A stretch of DNA of 64,000 nt from Saprospiraceae bacterium. Its GTDB lineage: Bacteria; Bacteroidota; Bacteroidia; Chitinophagales; Saprospiraceae. The stretch covers positions 1 through 64,000 of the forward strand of contig JADKAE010000006.1 in assembly GCA_016715405.1 (NCBI GenBank), read 5' to 3'. The position numbers and the translations under genes were made by a program. The notes below the pieces were generated by a model that saw nothing but the letters and a program-made list of their open reading frames with translations, was not told the origin of the DNA and made no database searches. How positions within the stretch are numbered: position 1 is the first letter of the stretch; every line of letters starts with the position of its first letter. This document shows, in pieces, positions 49,016 to 55,235 of this stretch.

Positions 49016-49050
49016 TCTAATCCAGACGGCTTGAAGCCGTCTGGATTAGA
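49016..49050. terminator. Perfect 15-bp hairpin
   Basis: TCTAATCCAGACGGC (49016-49030), loop TTGAA, GCCGTCTGGATTAGA (49036-49050). The stem has no mismatch. It stands in the middle of a gap of 440 bases, not next to a stop codon, and no T-tract follows. It could be a terminator of an unannotated transcript, a protein-binding palindrome or a member of a palindromic repeat family. Confidence 0.6.
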
Positions 49051-49156
49051 TAGGTTCATGCGTCTATGCGGAATAACCAAATCGGTGGATTTATTTTTAA
49101 AAATAAATAACAAAATATTTGCATTTTCGGATATACCGTGTTATATTTGCGACATC

Positions 49157-49289
49157 ATTCATTTCTTTTTGGCTACCAAGAGGCTGAGGTAATACCCGGC
49201 TAAACACACCTTTTTGGATATTTATTCGCATACCGCACTGCCGGGCGCACGCCTGGGGAGGAGAATTGTATTTTTTTTTGGTAGCCAAA
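49157..49289. ncRNA. Candidate structured RNA or 5' leader
   Basis: TTTGGCTACCAA (about 49157-49170) and its exact reverse complement TTGGTAGCCAAA (about 49277-49289) enclose about 105 bases. Inside, CCCGGC (about 49194) can pair with GCCGGG (about 49240), and a purine-rich CTGGGGAGGAG follows. Pairing at two nested levels suggests a folded leader just before the gene at 49300. It matches no RNA family I know, and no expression evidence exists. Confidence 0.35.
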
Positions 49290-49299
49290 TCGGAAACAC

Positions 49300-49644
49300 A
49301 TGCAGAGAAAAAAACACCGGGGCCGCATACAGGCACAAGGCGGCGGACTGGAAGCATCGGAGACCTGGAACCAGGATGATCCGCTGACTAAACAACAAGG
49401 GCAAAACCTATTGGACCGCCTCAAAAACAAACTATCGCCCGAAGCGCGCGAGCAAAGGCGCAAACCATTTGAAGACGCGGAAAGGTTTATCGCCGGCGCC
49501 CGCGGCGGCCTCGACGCACCCCAGCGGCGCAGCTTCCTGGGCCCACAGGGCAAAGGCGTCCGCGTGGACATCGAAATATGGGGCGGCACGGCATTTATCG
49601 CATTAATTATTTTAATTTTGGTAGCAATATGGCTAATCGACTAA
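49300..49644 (+). CDS. Small tail-anchored membrane protein of unknown function
   Basis: A 114-residue protein (MQRKKHRGRIQAQGGGL) with a charged, probably disordered cytoplasmic part (NLLDRLKNKLSPEAREQRRK, ERFIAGARGGLDAPQRR) and one C-terminal membrane helix (GGTAFIALIILILVAIWLID). The topology is that of a tail-anchored protein. The last 16 bases overlap the next gene, so the two are likely cotranslated. A possible structured leader lies just upstream. No family is recognised. Confidence 0.65.
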   Translation: MQRKKHRGRIQAQGGGLEASETWNQDDPLTKQQGQNLLDRLKNKLSPEAREQRRKPFEDAERFIAGARGGLDAPQRRSFLGPQGKGVRVDIEIWGGTAFIALIILILVAIWLID

Positions 49645-50083
49645 CTCCATCGCATAGGGTTCTTTTCCCTGCTTTCCTCGAAGACCACGAGGTGTATCAA
49701 CAGGCAGAAGCCTATTGGCAAATGCTTTTTGAAGCGCTGTTTTCTACTAAGGATATCCCTTTTCACCGCTATTATAACACGATATCACCGGACGGCGAGA
49801 AGGACTATACCGGCAATCCGATTTTCGATGCGTATTTCCCCGGCAACACAAGCTGGTCCGCGTTATCCAGTTTATCGCCACGGAAGCGGATCAACCCCGC
49901 TTCGATTTCTGGGAAGATACCTGGCCCACCGCCGAGCTCGACCCACCACTGCGCCCCATCCCACACGACCCGGCCAAGTCGCTGGAACCCGTGCCGGAGT
50001 TGGTGATTTCCTTGGAGTTATCCACGGATACGGCCGAGCAGGCCCGGGCCCTGCTGGAAGCCTGGGTAAGAGGGAGGGAGTGA
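49629..50083 (+). CDS. Cytoplasmic protein of unknown function (one frame break)
   Basis: About 151 residues from ATG 49629 (MANRLTPSHRVLFPAFLEDHEV). It overlaps the previous gene by 16 bases. The frame breaks in the C run 49839-49842. One more C gives DAYFPRQHKLVRVIQFIATEAD and then FDFWEDTWPTAELDPPLRP, ending in LLEAWVRGRE at 50083. The last codons are made of the GGGAGGGAG repeat that follows. The sequence has no signal peptide or membrane segment. The gene pair with 49300 suggests a shared role, which cannot be named. Confidence 0.6.
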
Positions 50084-50104
50084 GAGAGGGAGGGAGGGAG
50101 AGAC
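50066..50104. repeat. GGGAGGGAGAGA purine-rich repeat
   Basis: Imperfect GGGAGGGAGTGAGA units from the end of the previous gene to 50104. The complementary CTCCCTCTCTCC units are at 50813-50857, so the pair brackets the two minus-strand small genes. A third copy is at 54877-54911. Confidence 0.65.
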
Positions 50105-50110
50105 TTTTTA

Positions 50111-50422
50111 TTATATTTTTGGCCTCGCTCGGCCAGTCTCCGTATACCAATCGGTCGAATACCCTTCCTTTTTGTCTTCTCGCCTCAAATAATAAAGGAG
50201 TACAAATGAAAAAGCGATGTGGATACCTCTGTAAACATGAAAAAGTTCAGAGGTATCCCATAACCTTGAACCTATATTGTACAAACCATGCCATCCAAAA
50301 TAGAATGTTGTGCAGAAAATAATAACGGCACAACCCACCCCGGCGGTCAGGTATTTGTAATAATTTTGCTCATAAGAAGTAGTTACAATTTCTCTAATAC
50401 CCTCATTTTTAATTTTTTCCAA
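50111..50422 (-). CDS. Small membrane protein of unknown function
   Basis: A 103-residue protein (MEKIKNEGIREIVTTSYEQNYYKY) with two predicted membrane helices (LTAGVGCAVIIFCTTFYFGWHG and YRGIHIAFSFVLLYYL). It is AT-rich and uses codons unlike the GC-richer neighbours. Its start overlaps the end of the next upstream gene by 40 bases in another frame, so the start may really be further inside or a small indel may hide a fusion of the two. No family is recognised. Confidence 0.55.
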   Translation of the reverse strand: MEKIKNEGIREIVTTSYEQNYYKYLTAGVGCAVIIFCTTFYFGWHGLYNIGSRLWDTSELFHVYRGIHIAFSFVLLYYLRREDKKEGYSTDWYTETGRARPKI

Positions 50423-50700
50423 ACTAACCGTATCTCTTTTGAAAATATGGAATTATAAAAAAAGATTAAAAAAAGTAATATTCCCAAAGCCAACAATCCA
50501 TAAAAAGAAGGCAATATCACGTTTTCAATTGCTGAAGCATCCGGCGATGGCTCAGTGACGAAGAAAGAACCTCCAACCCATATAATACTCCCCCATATCG
50601 TAACCGTAAACCCGGAAATGAACCCCGAGGCTTTCCCATTATTTCTGGCTCTGTTTTCTTTTTTTGCAGCCTCATCAAATAGTTGCTGATACTGATCCAT
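50383..50700 (-). CDS. Small membrane protein of unknown function
   Basis: A 105-residue protein (MDQYQQLFDEAAKKENRARNNG) with an amphipathic N-terminal helix and two membrane helices (FISGFTVTIWGSIIWVGGSFFV and FYGLLALGILLFLIFFYNSIF). It is AT-rich like the gene it overlaps. Both lie between facing GGGAGGGAG/CTCCCTCTC arrays. They may form a small membrane complex, or a transferred pair. No family is recognised. Confidence 0.55.
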   Translation of the reverse strand: MDQYQQLFDEAAKKENRARNNGKASGFISGFTVTIWGSIIWVGGSFFVTEPSPDASAIENVILPSFYGLLALGILLFLIFFYNSIFSKEIRLVWKKLKMRVLEKL

Positions 50701-50812
50701 AAGCGATTAAATTATCATTAAATAATACAACTCAATAAGCACCTTTTATCCAAATATAAACACTAACCTCACTCTCACTTCTATAAGTTCCCAATAAATA
50801 CAAAACAAGGAT

Positions 50813-50857
50813 CTCTCCCTCTCTCCCTCTCTCCCTCCCCCACTCTCTCCCTCCTAT
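50813..50857. repeat. CTCCCTCTCTCC pyrimidine-rich repeat
   Basis: CTCTCCCTCTCTCC units ending in TCCCCCACTCTCTCCC, at the 3' end of the PhzF-like gene. It is the reverse complement of the unit at 50066-50104. Confidence 0.65.
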
Positions 50858-51639
50858 CCAAGTATTTCCCCAGCCATATACGTCACCGCTTGCCCCGTCA
50901 GTTCCACGCGATCGCCGAGCAAGCGACAGCCCACCTCGCCGCCGCGGGCCGAAATCTGCCGCGCGCGGAGCTCCGTCTTGCCAAGCCGGGCAGCCCAATA
51001 AGGCGTGAGCGTGGTATGCGCAGAACCCGTCACCGGGTCTTCGTCGACGCCGTAGGTGGGGAAAAAGCAACGCGACACAAAATCGTGGTTGTCGCCCGGG
51101 GCAGTGGCCAGGACGCCCCGGCCTCCCAAAGCCATCAACTTGCGGAAATCGGGACGCAACGCCGCTACATCGGCTTCGCTGGGCAATACGACCAGGTAGT
51201 CTTCCCGGCCTTTCCACACTTCCAGCGGCTCCGCCCCGAGCGCCTCGGCCAGGATGGCAGGCGCCGGCACGTGTTCGATGCGGTCGGCAGGAAAATCCAT
51301 GAGGTAGCCCTCACCCTCCCTGACGACGGTGAGCAAGCCGCTGCGGGTGTGGAAGCCGATTTTGTCTTTGGCATAACCTAAATGCCGGAATAACACGTGG
51401 GCGGTAGCCAAGGTAGCATGTCCGCACAAATCGACTTCGGCGGCGGGGGTAAACCAACGCAGGTCGTAGTCGCCGTCGGGCCGCAGCACAAAAAAGGCGG
51501 TCTCGGAGAGGTTGTTCTCCGCAGCGATTTGCTGCATCAATTCGTCGGTTATCCAACTATCCAGCGGGCATACGGCCGCCGGATTGCCGCCAAACAAGCG
51601 ATTGGTAAAGGCATCGATTTGATAAAGTGGTATGGTCAT
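50854..51639 (-). CDS. PhzF-family isomerase-like protein
   Basis: A 261-residue protein with both halves of the diaminopimelate-epimerase-like fold. The start MTIPLYQIDAFTNRLFGGNPAAVC is typical. LSETAFFVL contains the catalytic-type Glu region (NNLSETAFF). CGHATLATAHVLF and, in the second half, DEDPVTGSAHTTLTPYWA are the family signatures. PhzF itself isomerises trans-2,3-dihydro-3-hydroxyanthranilate in phenazine synthesis, but most family members sit outside such clusters and have unknown substrates. No phenazine genes are present here, so a housekeeping or detoxifying isomerase is more likely. Confidence 0.87.
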   Translation of the reverse strand: MTIPLYQIDAFTNRLFGGNPAAVCPLDSWITDELMQQIAAENNLSETAFFVLRPDGDYDLRWFTPAAEVDLCGHATLATAHVLFRHLGYAKDKIGFHTRSGLLTVVREGEGYLMDFPADRIEHVPAPAILAEALGAEPLEVWKGREDYLVVLPSEADVAALRPDFRKLMALGGRGVLATAPGDNHDFVSRCFFPTYGVDEDPVTGSAHTTLTPYWAARLGKTELRARQISARGGEVGCRLLGDRVELTGQAVTYMAGEILG

Positions 51640-51655
51640 TATGTGGATTTTTATT

Positions 51656-51755
51656 TAACCGCAGAGTTAAAGGAGTTAATCGCAGAGTTTCGCAGAGTAA
51701 AAAAGAAAACTCCTTTTAACTCTGCGTAATACTCCTTTAACTCTGCGGTAAATTA
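51656..51755. repeat. CGCAGAGTTAAA-family inverted repeat, copy 2
   Basis: ACCGCAGAGTTAAAGGAG, TTAATCGCAGAGTTTCGC on the left and AACTCTGCGTAATACTCC, TTTAACTCTGCGGTAA on the right, with AAAAAAGAAAA between. It lies between two minus-strand genes. Confidence 0.85.
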
Positions 51756-51759
51756 AAAA

Positions 51760-53766
51760 CTAAGCCAAAACCCTCCAAATCCCCACCTCCCCGGCCAATA
51801 GATCAGGCAGTTGATATTGGATACCATTAAAAGCCAATTCCAATTGCGCTTCACCAGACAACAACAACGCCACCGGTTCCAAAACCGCCCCCGGCCGCTG
51901 CGGCAAGGCCGGAAGTTTGACGTTCTGAAGCGTTTTTTCCAGATTCAAATTAGCCACAAACACATAACGCGGATGCTCCGCCTGCGTCCAGGCAATTAGC
52001 TTGTTTCCGGCGGTGGGATCGGGCGGCAATAACCACTGGGTACGGGCGCCTTCGATCTCCGGCAGCAATTGCTCGGCCAGCAGCCGCAGCCGCGTGAGGC
52101 GCTCAAATAAGGTTTTGTTGCTCCCCCACACGTAGGGGCCGCGGGTAGCTTTGTCGCCATCTGTCAATTTAAACACATACAGCTTGGTATAATGTTCGTT
52201 GGGCGCGGGCGTGGGGTGCGGGTCCCTGCATTCAAAGCCGAGCCCCATATAGCTGGGCATATCGGTGAGGAACAGCGCGATAAACAGCCGGGCCTCGTTG
52301 CCCGCCAGGTAAAACTCGTCAAAGCGGGGATCGTCTTTGTCGCCGGTCATCAGGGTGAAGCTGGGCGCCACCTGCCGCGTGGCCAGGATGTCGAGATACC
52401 AGCGGAATTGCTGCATAAATACCGGGCTCCCCACCACCATCGACTGCAGGTCGCCCAGGGTGGCGTCGGCGCCGGCTTGTTCGAGGTGGTCTACTTCGTC
52501 GCCGTAGGCCATGATGCCGGGGGCGGCCAGGAAGGTCTCGGCGAAGTAGCCGAACCAGGGTTTTTCTTCGCGCACGCGGGCTTTGATGGCTTTGTGGATG
52601 TCGTAGTAGACATCTACTTCAAAAGGCACGCCCGCGGGGCGCATTTGCACGTGAGACATATCGCCGCGCATGAAGTCGAGGCCGTAGGTGCGCACTACTT
52701 CGGCGTAGGCTTCGCACACGTATTCCCATACCTCCTTGCGCGGCCTCGTAAAGTCGATGGCCCACTCGCGGTTGTCGTCGAGGGCTTCGTAGAATTTGTA
52801 GCGGGTGAGCGGCCCGAATACCCGCGACATAGGTTCCGGCTTGCTGATGCGGTAGTCGCGCCATACGCGCCCTTCGCTGTCGGTGGTTTTGGCCTTGTCG
52901 GAAGGGTCCACTTCGAGGCCGCGGTACGGCGGGGCCATGGTGGCCGGCACGGGTTCGTAGCCTTTGTCGAAGAGCCACTGCACCAGCAGGTTGCGGCGTT
53001 GGTTGCGTTGGTCGGTTTTTTGGCTTTCGCCAAATAAGACGTCTTGGCGCATGGTTTCTCCATAGCCGTGGCCGAAAAACGTCACGGGGTCGTCGGGCCA
53101 AGCGAGGCCGGGAGTTGCGCTGCCGTTTGCGGCCAGCCACGCCAGAATGGCGCGTTCCACCGACCGGTGCAGGTCGGCGGAGTGGTCCACGATTTCCTTG
53201 TCTTTGCGTTGCAGCCATTCAAAAAAAGCCGGGTTGGCCAGCACGATCTCGGCGTAGCGGTCGGTGTGGGGGATGGCGTCCATGCCGACTGCTTTGCCCA
53301 TGAGGTGCAGCAGGTTGACCGCTACCTTGAGTTGTTTTTCTACGGTATCGAGGTGGGGTTGGGCTTGCGCCAATTCTTCGCTAAAAAACTCGGTATTGAT
53401 ACGCCAGGAGGACATGCCGTAGAGGCTGTCCACCACGCCCGGCTCCCAGAAAGGCAGCAGGTGCACAGCGGATTGACAGGCCGGCAGCGTGAGCGCGTAT
53501 TTGACCACCTGCCAGAAACTGCCGATGGTGCGCACATTGACGCCGACCATGTTGGCACTACGCAGCCAGCGGCCATTATCGAACCCCACGAGAGGGCCGT
53601 CGACGGATTCCTCAGGCTGCAGGGCACGGCCCAGGGGGCCTTTGCCGTAGCGGGCTTCGAGCAGATCCAGGACATCCTGCGCCGGCCACCGGAGCACCTC
53701 CGCGGGCATCACGTCGCTGATAAAAGATTGCCGGGAGAGGCGGTAAACGTCTGTTGAATTGGTCAT
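51760..53766 (-). CDS. Probable GH13-like glycosidase
   Basis: A 668-residue protein without a signal peptide. Parts resemble an alpha-amylase-type TIM barrel: VHLLPFWEPGVVDSLYGMSSW (region near the first beta strands), a likely nucleophile region GLDFMRGDMSHVQMRPAG, a likely acid/base region PWFGYFAETFLAAPGIMAYGDE, and a C-terminal beta domain (LLLSGEAQLELAFNGIQYQLP). The order fits GH13, but the usual RxD of the nucleophile strand reads MRGDM, so the assignment to a subfamily is not possible. It is cytoplasmic and could act on a glucan or a disaccharide. It is flanked by two CGCAGAGTT inverted repeats, one at each end. Confidence 0.6.
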   Translation of the reverse strand: MTNSTDVYRLSRQSFISDVMPAEVLRWPAQDVLDLLEARYGKGPLGRALQPEESVDGPLVGFDNGRWLRSANMVGVNVRTIGSFWQVVKYALTLPACQSAVHLLPFWEPGVVDSLYGMSSWRINTEFFSEELAQAQPHLDTVEKQLKVAVNLLHLMGKAVGMDAIPHTDRYAEIVLANPAFFEWLQRKDKEIVDHSADLHRSVERAILAWLAANGSATPGLAWPDDPVTFFGHGYGETMRQDVLFGESQKTDQRNQRRNLLVQWLFDKGYEPVPATMAPPYRGLEVDPSDKAKTTDSEGRVWRDYRISKPEPMSRVFGPLTRYKFYEALDDNREWAIDFTRPRKEVWEYVCEAYAEVVRTYGLDFMRGDMSHVQMRPAGVPFEVDVYYDIHKAIKARVREEKPWFGYFAETFLAAPGIMAYGDEVDHLEQAGADATLGDLQSMVVGSPVFMQQFRWYLDILATRQVAPSFTLMTGDKDDPRFDEFYLAGNEARLFIALFLTDMPSYMGLGFECRDPHPTPAPNEHYTKLYVFKLTDGDKATRGPYVWGSNKTLFERLTRLRLLAEQLLPEIEGARTQWLLPPDPTAGNKLIAWTQAEHPRYVFVANLNLEKTLQNVKLPALPQRPGAVLEPVALLLSGEAQLELAFNGIQYQLPDLLAGEVGIWRVLA

Positions 53767-53805
53767 GTTACAAAACTAATGGGTTTGGGGATTTTGTCGG
53801 TTTTT

Positions 53806-53905
53806 TTTACCGCAGAGTTAAAGGAGTTTTTCGCAGAGTTTCGCAGAGTTAACATCATGCTCTGCGTAACTCCTTTTTACTCCGTTTAACTCTGCGGTAA
53901 AATAT
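53806..53905. repeat. CGCAGAGTTAAA-family inverted repeat, copy 3
   Basis: TACCGCAGAGTTAAAGGAG and TTTTTCGCAGAGTTTCGCAG on the left, GCTCTGCGTAACTCC and TTTTTACTCCGTTTAACTCT on the right. It lies between divergent genes, so here it cannot be a shared 3' terminator. It is in the promoter region of the SUMF1 gene or the glycosidase gene. Confidence 0.85.
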
Positions 53906-53939
53906 TTATCGCTATTTTTATCCAATAAAACCTCCTTTT

Positions 53940-54878
53940 ATGCGCCTCATAGCTATCGCATTTTGCATCGCCATTTACACCCAACTACCCGCCCAACCCC
54001 AGCCCTATAGCGTTGAAACCAAAACCATTCCCGGTACGGAAGTCAGCTACCGGCTCGCCTACCTGCCCGGCGGCGCCTTCCGCATGGGCGAGGGCGAAGG
54101 CCATGAAGTGAGCCTCGATCCCTTCTGGATAGGCGTCAAAGAAGTCACCTACGAAGAATTCGTGTTGTTCCAATTCCGTCAGAACGACAGCGACGCCAGC
54201 GTGTGGGGCGAAGGCCAATATAAGGCCGACGCCGTGTTGCGCCCCACGCCGCAATATATCGACTTCACCTTCGGCATGGGCAGCAAGGGAGGCTTTCCGG
54301 CAGTGAGCATGACCCAGCAGGGCGCCCTGCGCTATTGCCAGTGGCTCTACCAGAAAACCGGCGAATTCTACCGCCTGCCCACGGAGGCCGAGTGGGAATA
54401 CGCCTGCCGCGCCGGCGCCACGGGCTCCCTCCCGCCCAACGTGAGCGCCGACAGCCTGCAAGACCACGCCTGGCTGTTTGAAAACAGCTACGAAAAATAC
54501 CAGCCCACCGGACAAAAAACTGCCAATGCCTGGGGCCTCTACGACCTGCTCGGCAACGTAGCCGAGTGGACCCTCGACCAATACGCCGACAACTACTTCG
54601 AGCTCATCGGCGCCGCGGCGGCCAATCCGCTGATACCGCCCACGCAGCGTCATAGTCGCACGGTACGCGGCGGCTCCTACGACACCTTCGCCCAGGATTG
54701 CTCCTGCACCCGCCGCCAGAAATCCGACCCCCGCTGGCAGCAGCGCGACCCACAAATCCCCAAAAGCAAGTGGTGGAATACGGATTCCCCTTTCCTCGGT
54801 TTCCGCCTGGTTAAGCCCGCAAAGGCCCCGACTGCCGCGGAGGTGGAGGCGTTTTTCCAGGGGATGATCAGAGATTGA
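53940..54878 (+). CDS. Secreted SUMF1/formylglycine-generating-enzyme-like protein
   Basis: A 312-residue protein with a signal peptide (MRLIAIAFCIAIYTQLPAQ). The SUMF1 domain fills the rest: YLPGGAFRMGEGEGHEVSLDPFWIG, KEVTYEEFVLF, RLPTEAEWEYACRAG, NAWGLYDLLGNVAEWTLDQY, RGGSY and FLGFRLVKPA. In true formylglycine enzymes two cysteines near the C terminus do the chemistry. Here CSC occurs only in FAQDCSCTRRQKSD, so activity is unclear. Proteins of this sort in Bacteroidota also include the gliding/T9SS factor GldK/PorK, but the length and lack of a lipobox argue against it. It is convergent with the STAND-SUMF1 gene, which has a second SUMF1 domain. Confidence 0.8.
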   Translation: MRLIAIAFCIAIYTQLPAQPQPYSVETKTIPGTEVSYRLAYLPGGAFRMGEGEGHEVSLDPFWIGVKEVTYEEFVLFQFRQNDSDASVWGEGQYKADAVLRPTPQYIDFTFGMGSKGGFPAVSMTQQGALRYCQWLYQKTGEFYRLPTEAEWEYACRAGATGSLPPNVSADSLQDHAWLFENSYEKYQPTGQKTANAWGLYDLLGNVAEWTLDQYADNYFELIGAAAANPLIPPTQRHSRTVRGGSYDTFAQDCSCTRRQKSDPRWQQRDPQIPKSKWWNTDSPFLGFRLVKPAKAPTAAEVEAFFQGMIRD

Positions 54879-55235
54879 GGGAGGGAGCGAGAGAGGGAGA
54901 GAGGGAGGGATTATGCGAAACCGAGCGGAGAGGTGACATCTTCGCGAGGCACGAGCGAAGGTGTAATCTCGACCGTAGCATCCTGTGGTGCCATGCCGCC
55001 CGGGCAAGATTGTCCATGATTTCCCCCGTAAGACCTTATAAGGTTTTGAAAACCTTATAAGGTCTGAACCTGTCTACTGGGTATTCTTTGTCCAGCACGA
55101 CGTTGCAGATGCTCTTCGAGCATGACAAAAAAAAACTAGAAACAAACAACAAAAAAATTCTGAAAATTCTCCCATCCTCAAAATTCTGATTCTGCCACTC
55201 CCCCGCAAAGGGTAAAAGGGTAAAAGGACAAAGGG
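54879..55235. other. Intergenic region of about 360 bases with repeats and a palindrome
   Basis: It contains the GGGAGGGAGCGAGAGAGGGAG array (54877-54911), GCGGAGAGGTGACATCTTCG-type sequence with short inverted GCGAGG/CGAGCG elements (54915-54975) and the palindrome listed at 55031-55065. I see no gene here. Both flanking genes end here. Confidence 0.6.
55031..55065. terminator. Perfect 17-bp palindrome
   Basis: AGACCTTATAAGGTTTT, one G, AAAACCTTATAAGGTCT. Each arm is itself partly self-complementary (ACCTTATAAGGT). It lies between convergent genes, so it is a likely bidirectional terminator or a palindromic repeat. Confidence 0.65.

Larger units (their letters stand above)
48860..49299. other. 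AT-rich 440-base gap with a perfect hairpin and possible structured element
   Basis: No coding sequence is convincing here. The gap contains the promoter side of the minus-strand gene (48860-48960), a perfect 15-bp hairpin at 49016-49050 and a region bounded by inverted 12-mers at 49157-49289 (both listed separately). The first part is strongly AT-rich compared with the flanking genes. Confidence 0.6.

Noticed and set aside
50854..51639. Phenazine or other secondary-metabolite cluster marked by PhzF
   Set aside because: No other phz or biosynthetic genes are near. PhzF-like proteins are common outside clusters.
52192..53037. Long plus-strand open frame opposite the glycosidase, and similar ones at 53044-53757 and 57284-58108
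   Set aside because: All lie opposite genes with clear motifs and show no recognisable protein sequence. They are antisense shadows in GC-rich codons.
53940..54878. GldK/PorK, the T9SS/gliding lipoprotein
   Set aside because: It has a SUMF1 domain but lacks a lipobox, is shorter, and no gldL, gldM or gldN follows.
53985..55007. 340-codon minus-strand frame opposite the secreted SUMF1 gene
   Set aside because: The plus-strand gene has a complete SUMF1 domain and a signal peptide; the minus-strand frame has neither motifs nor a start context.
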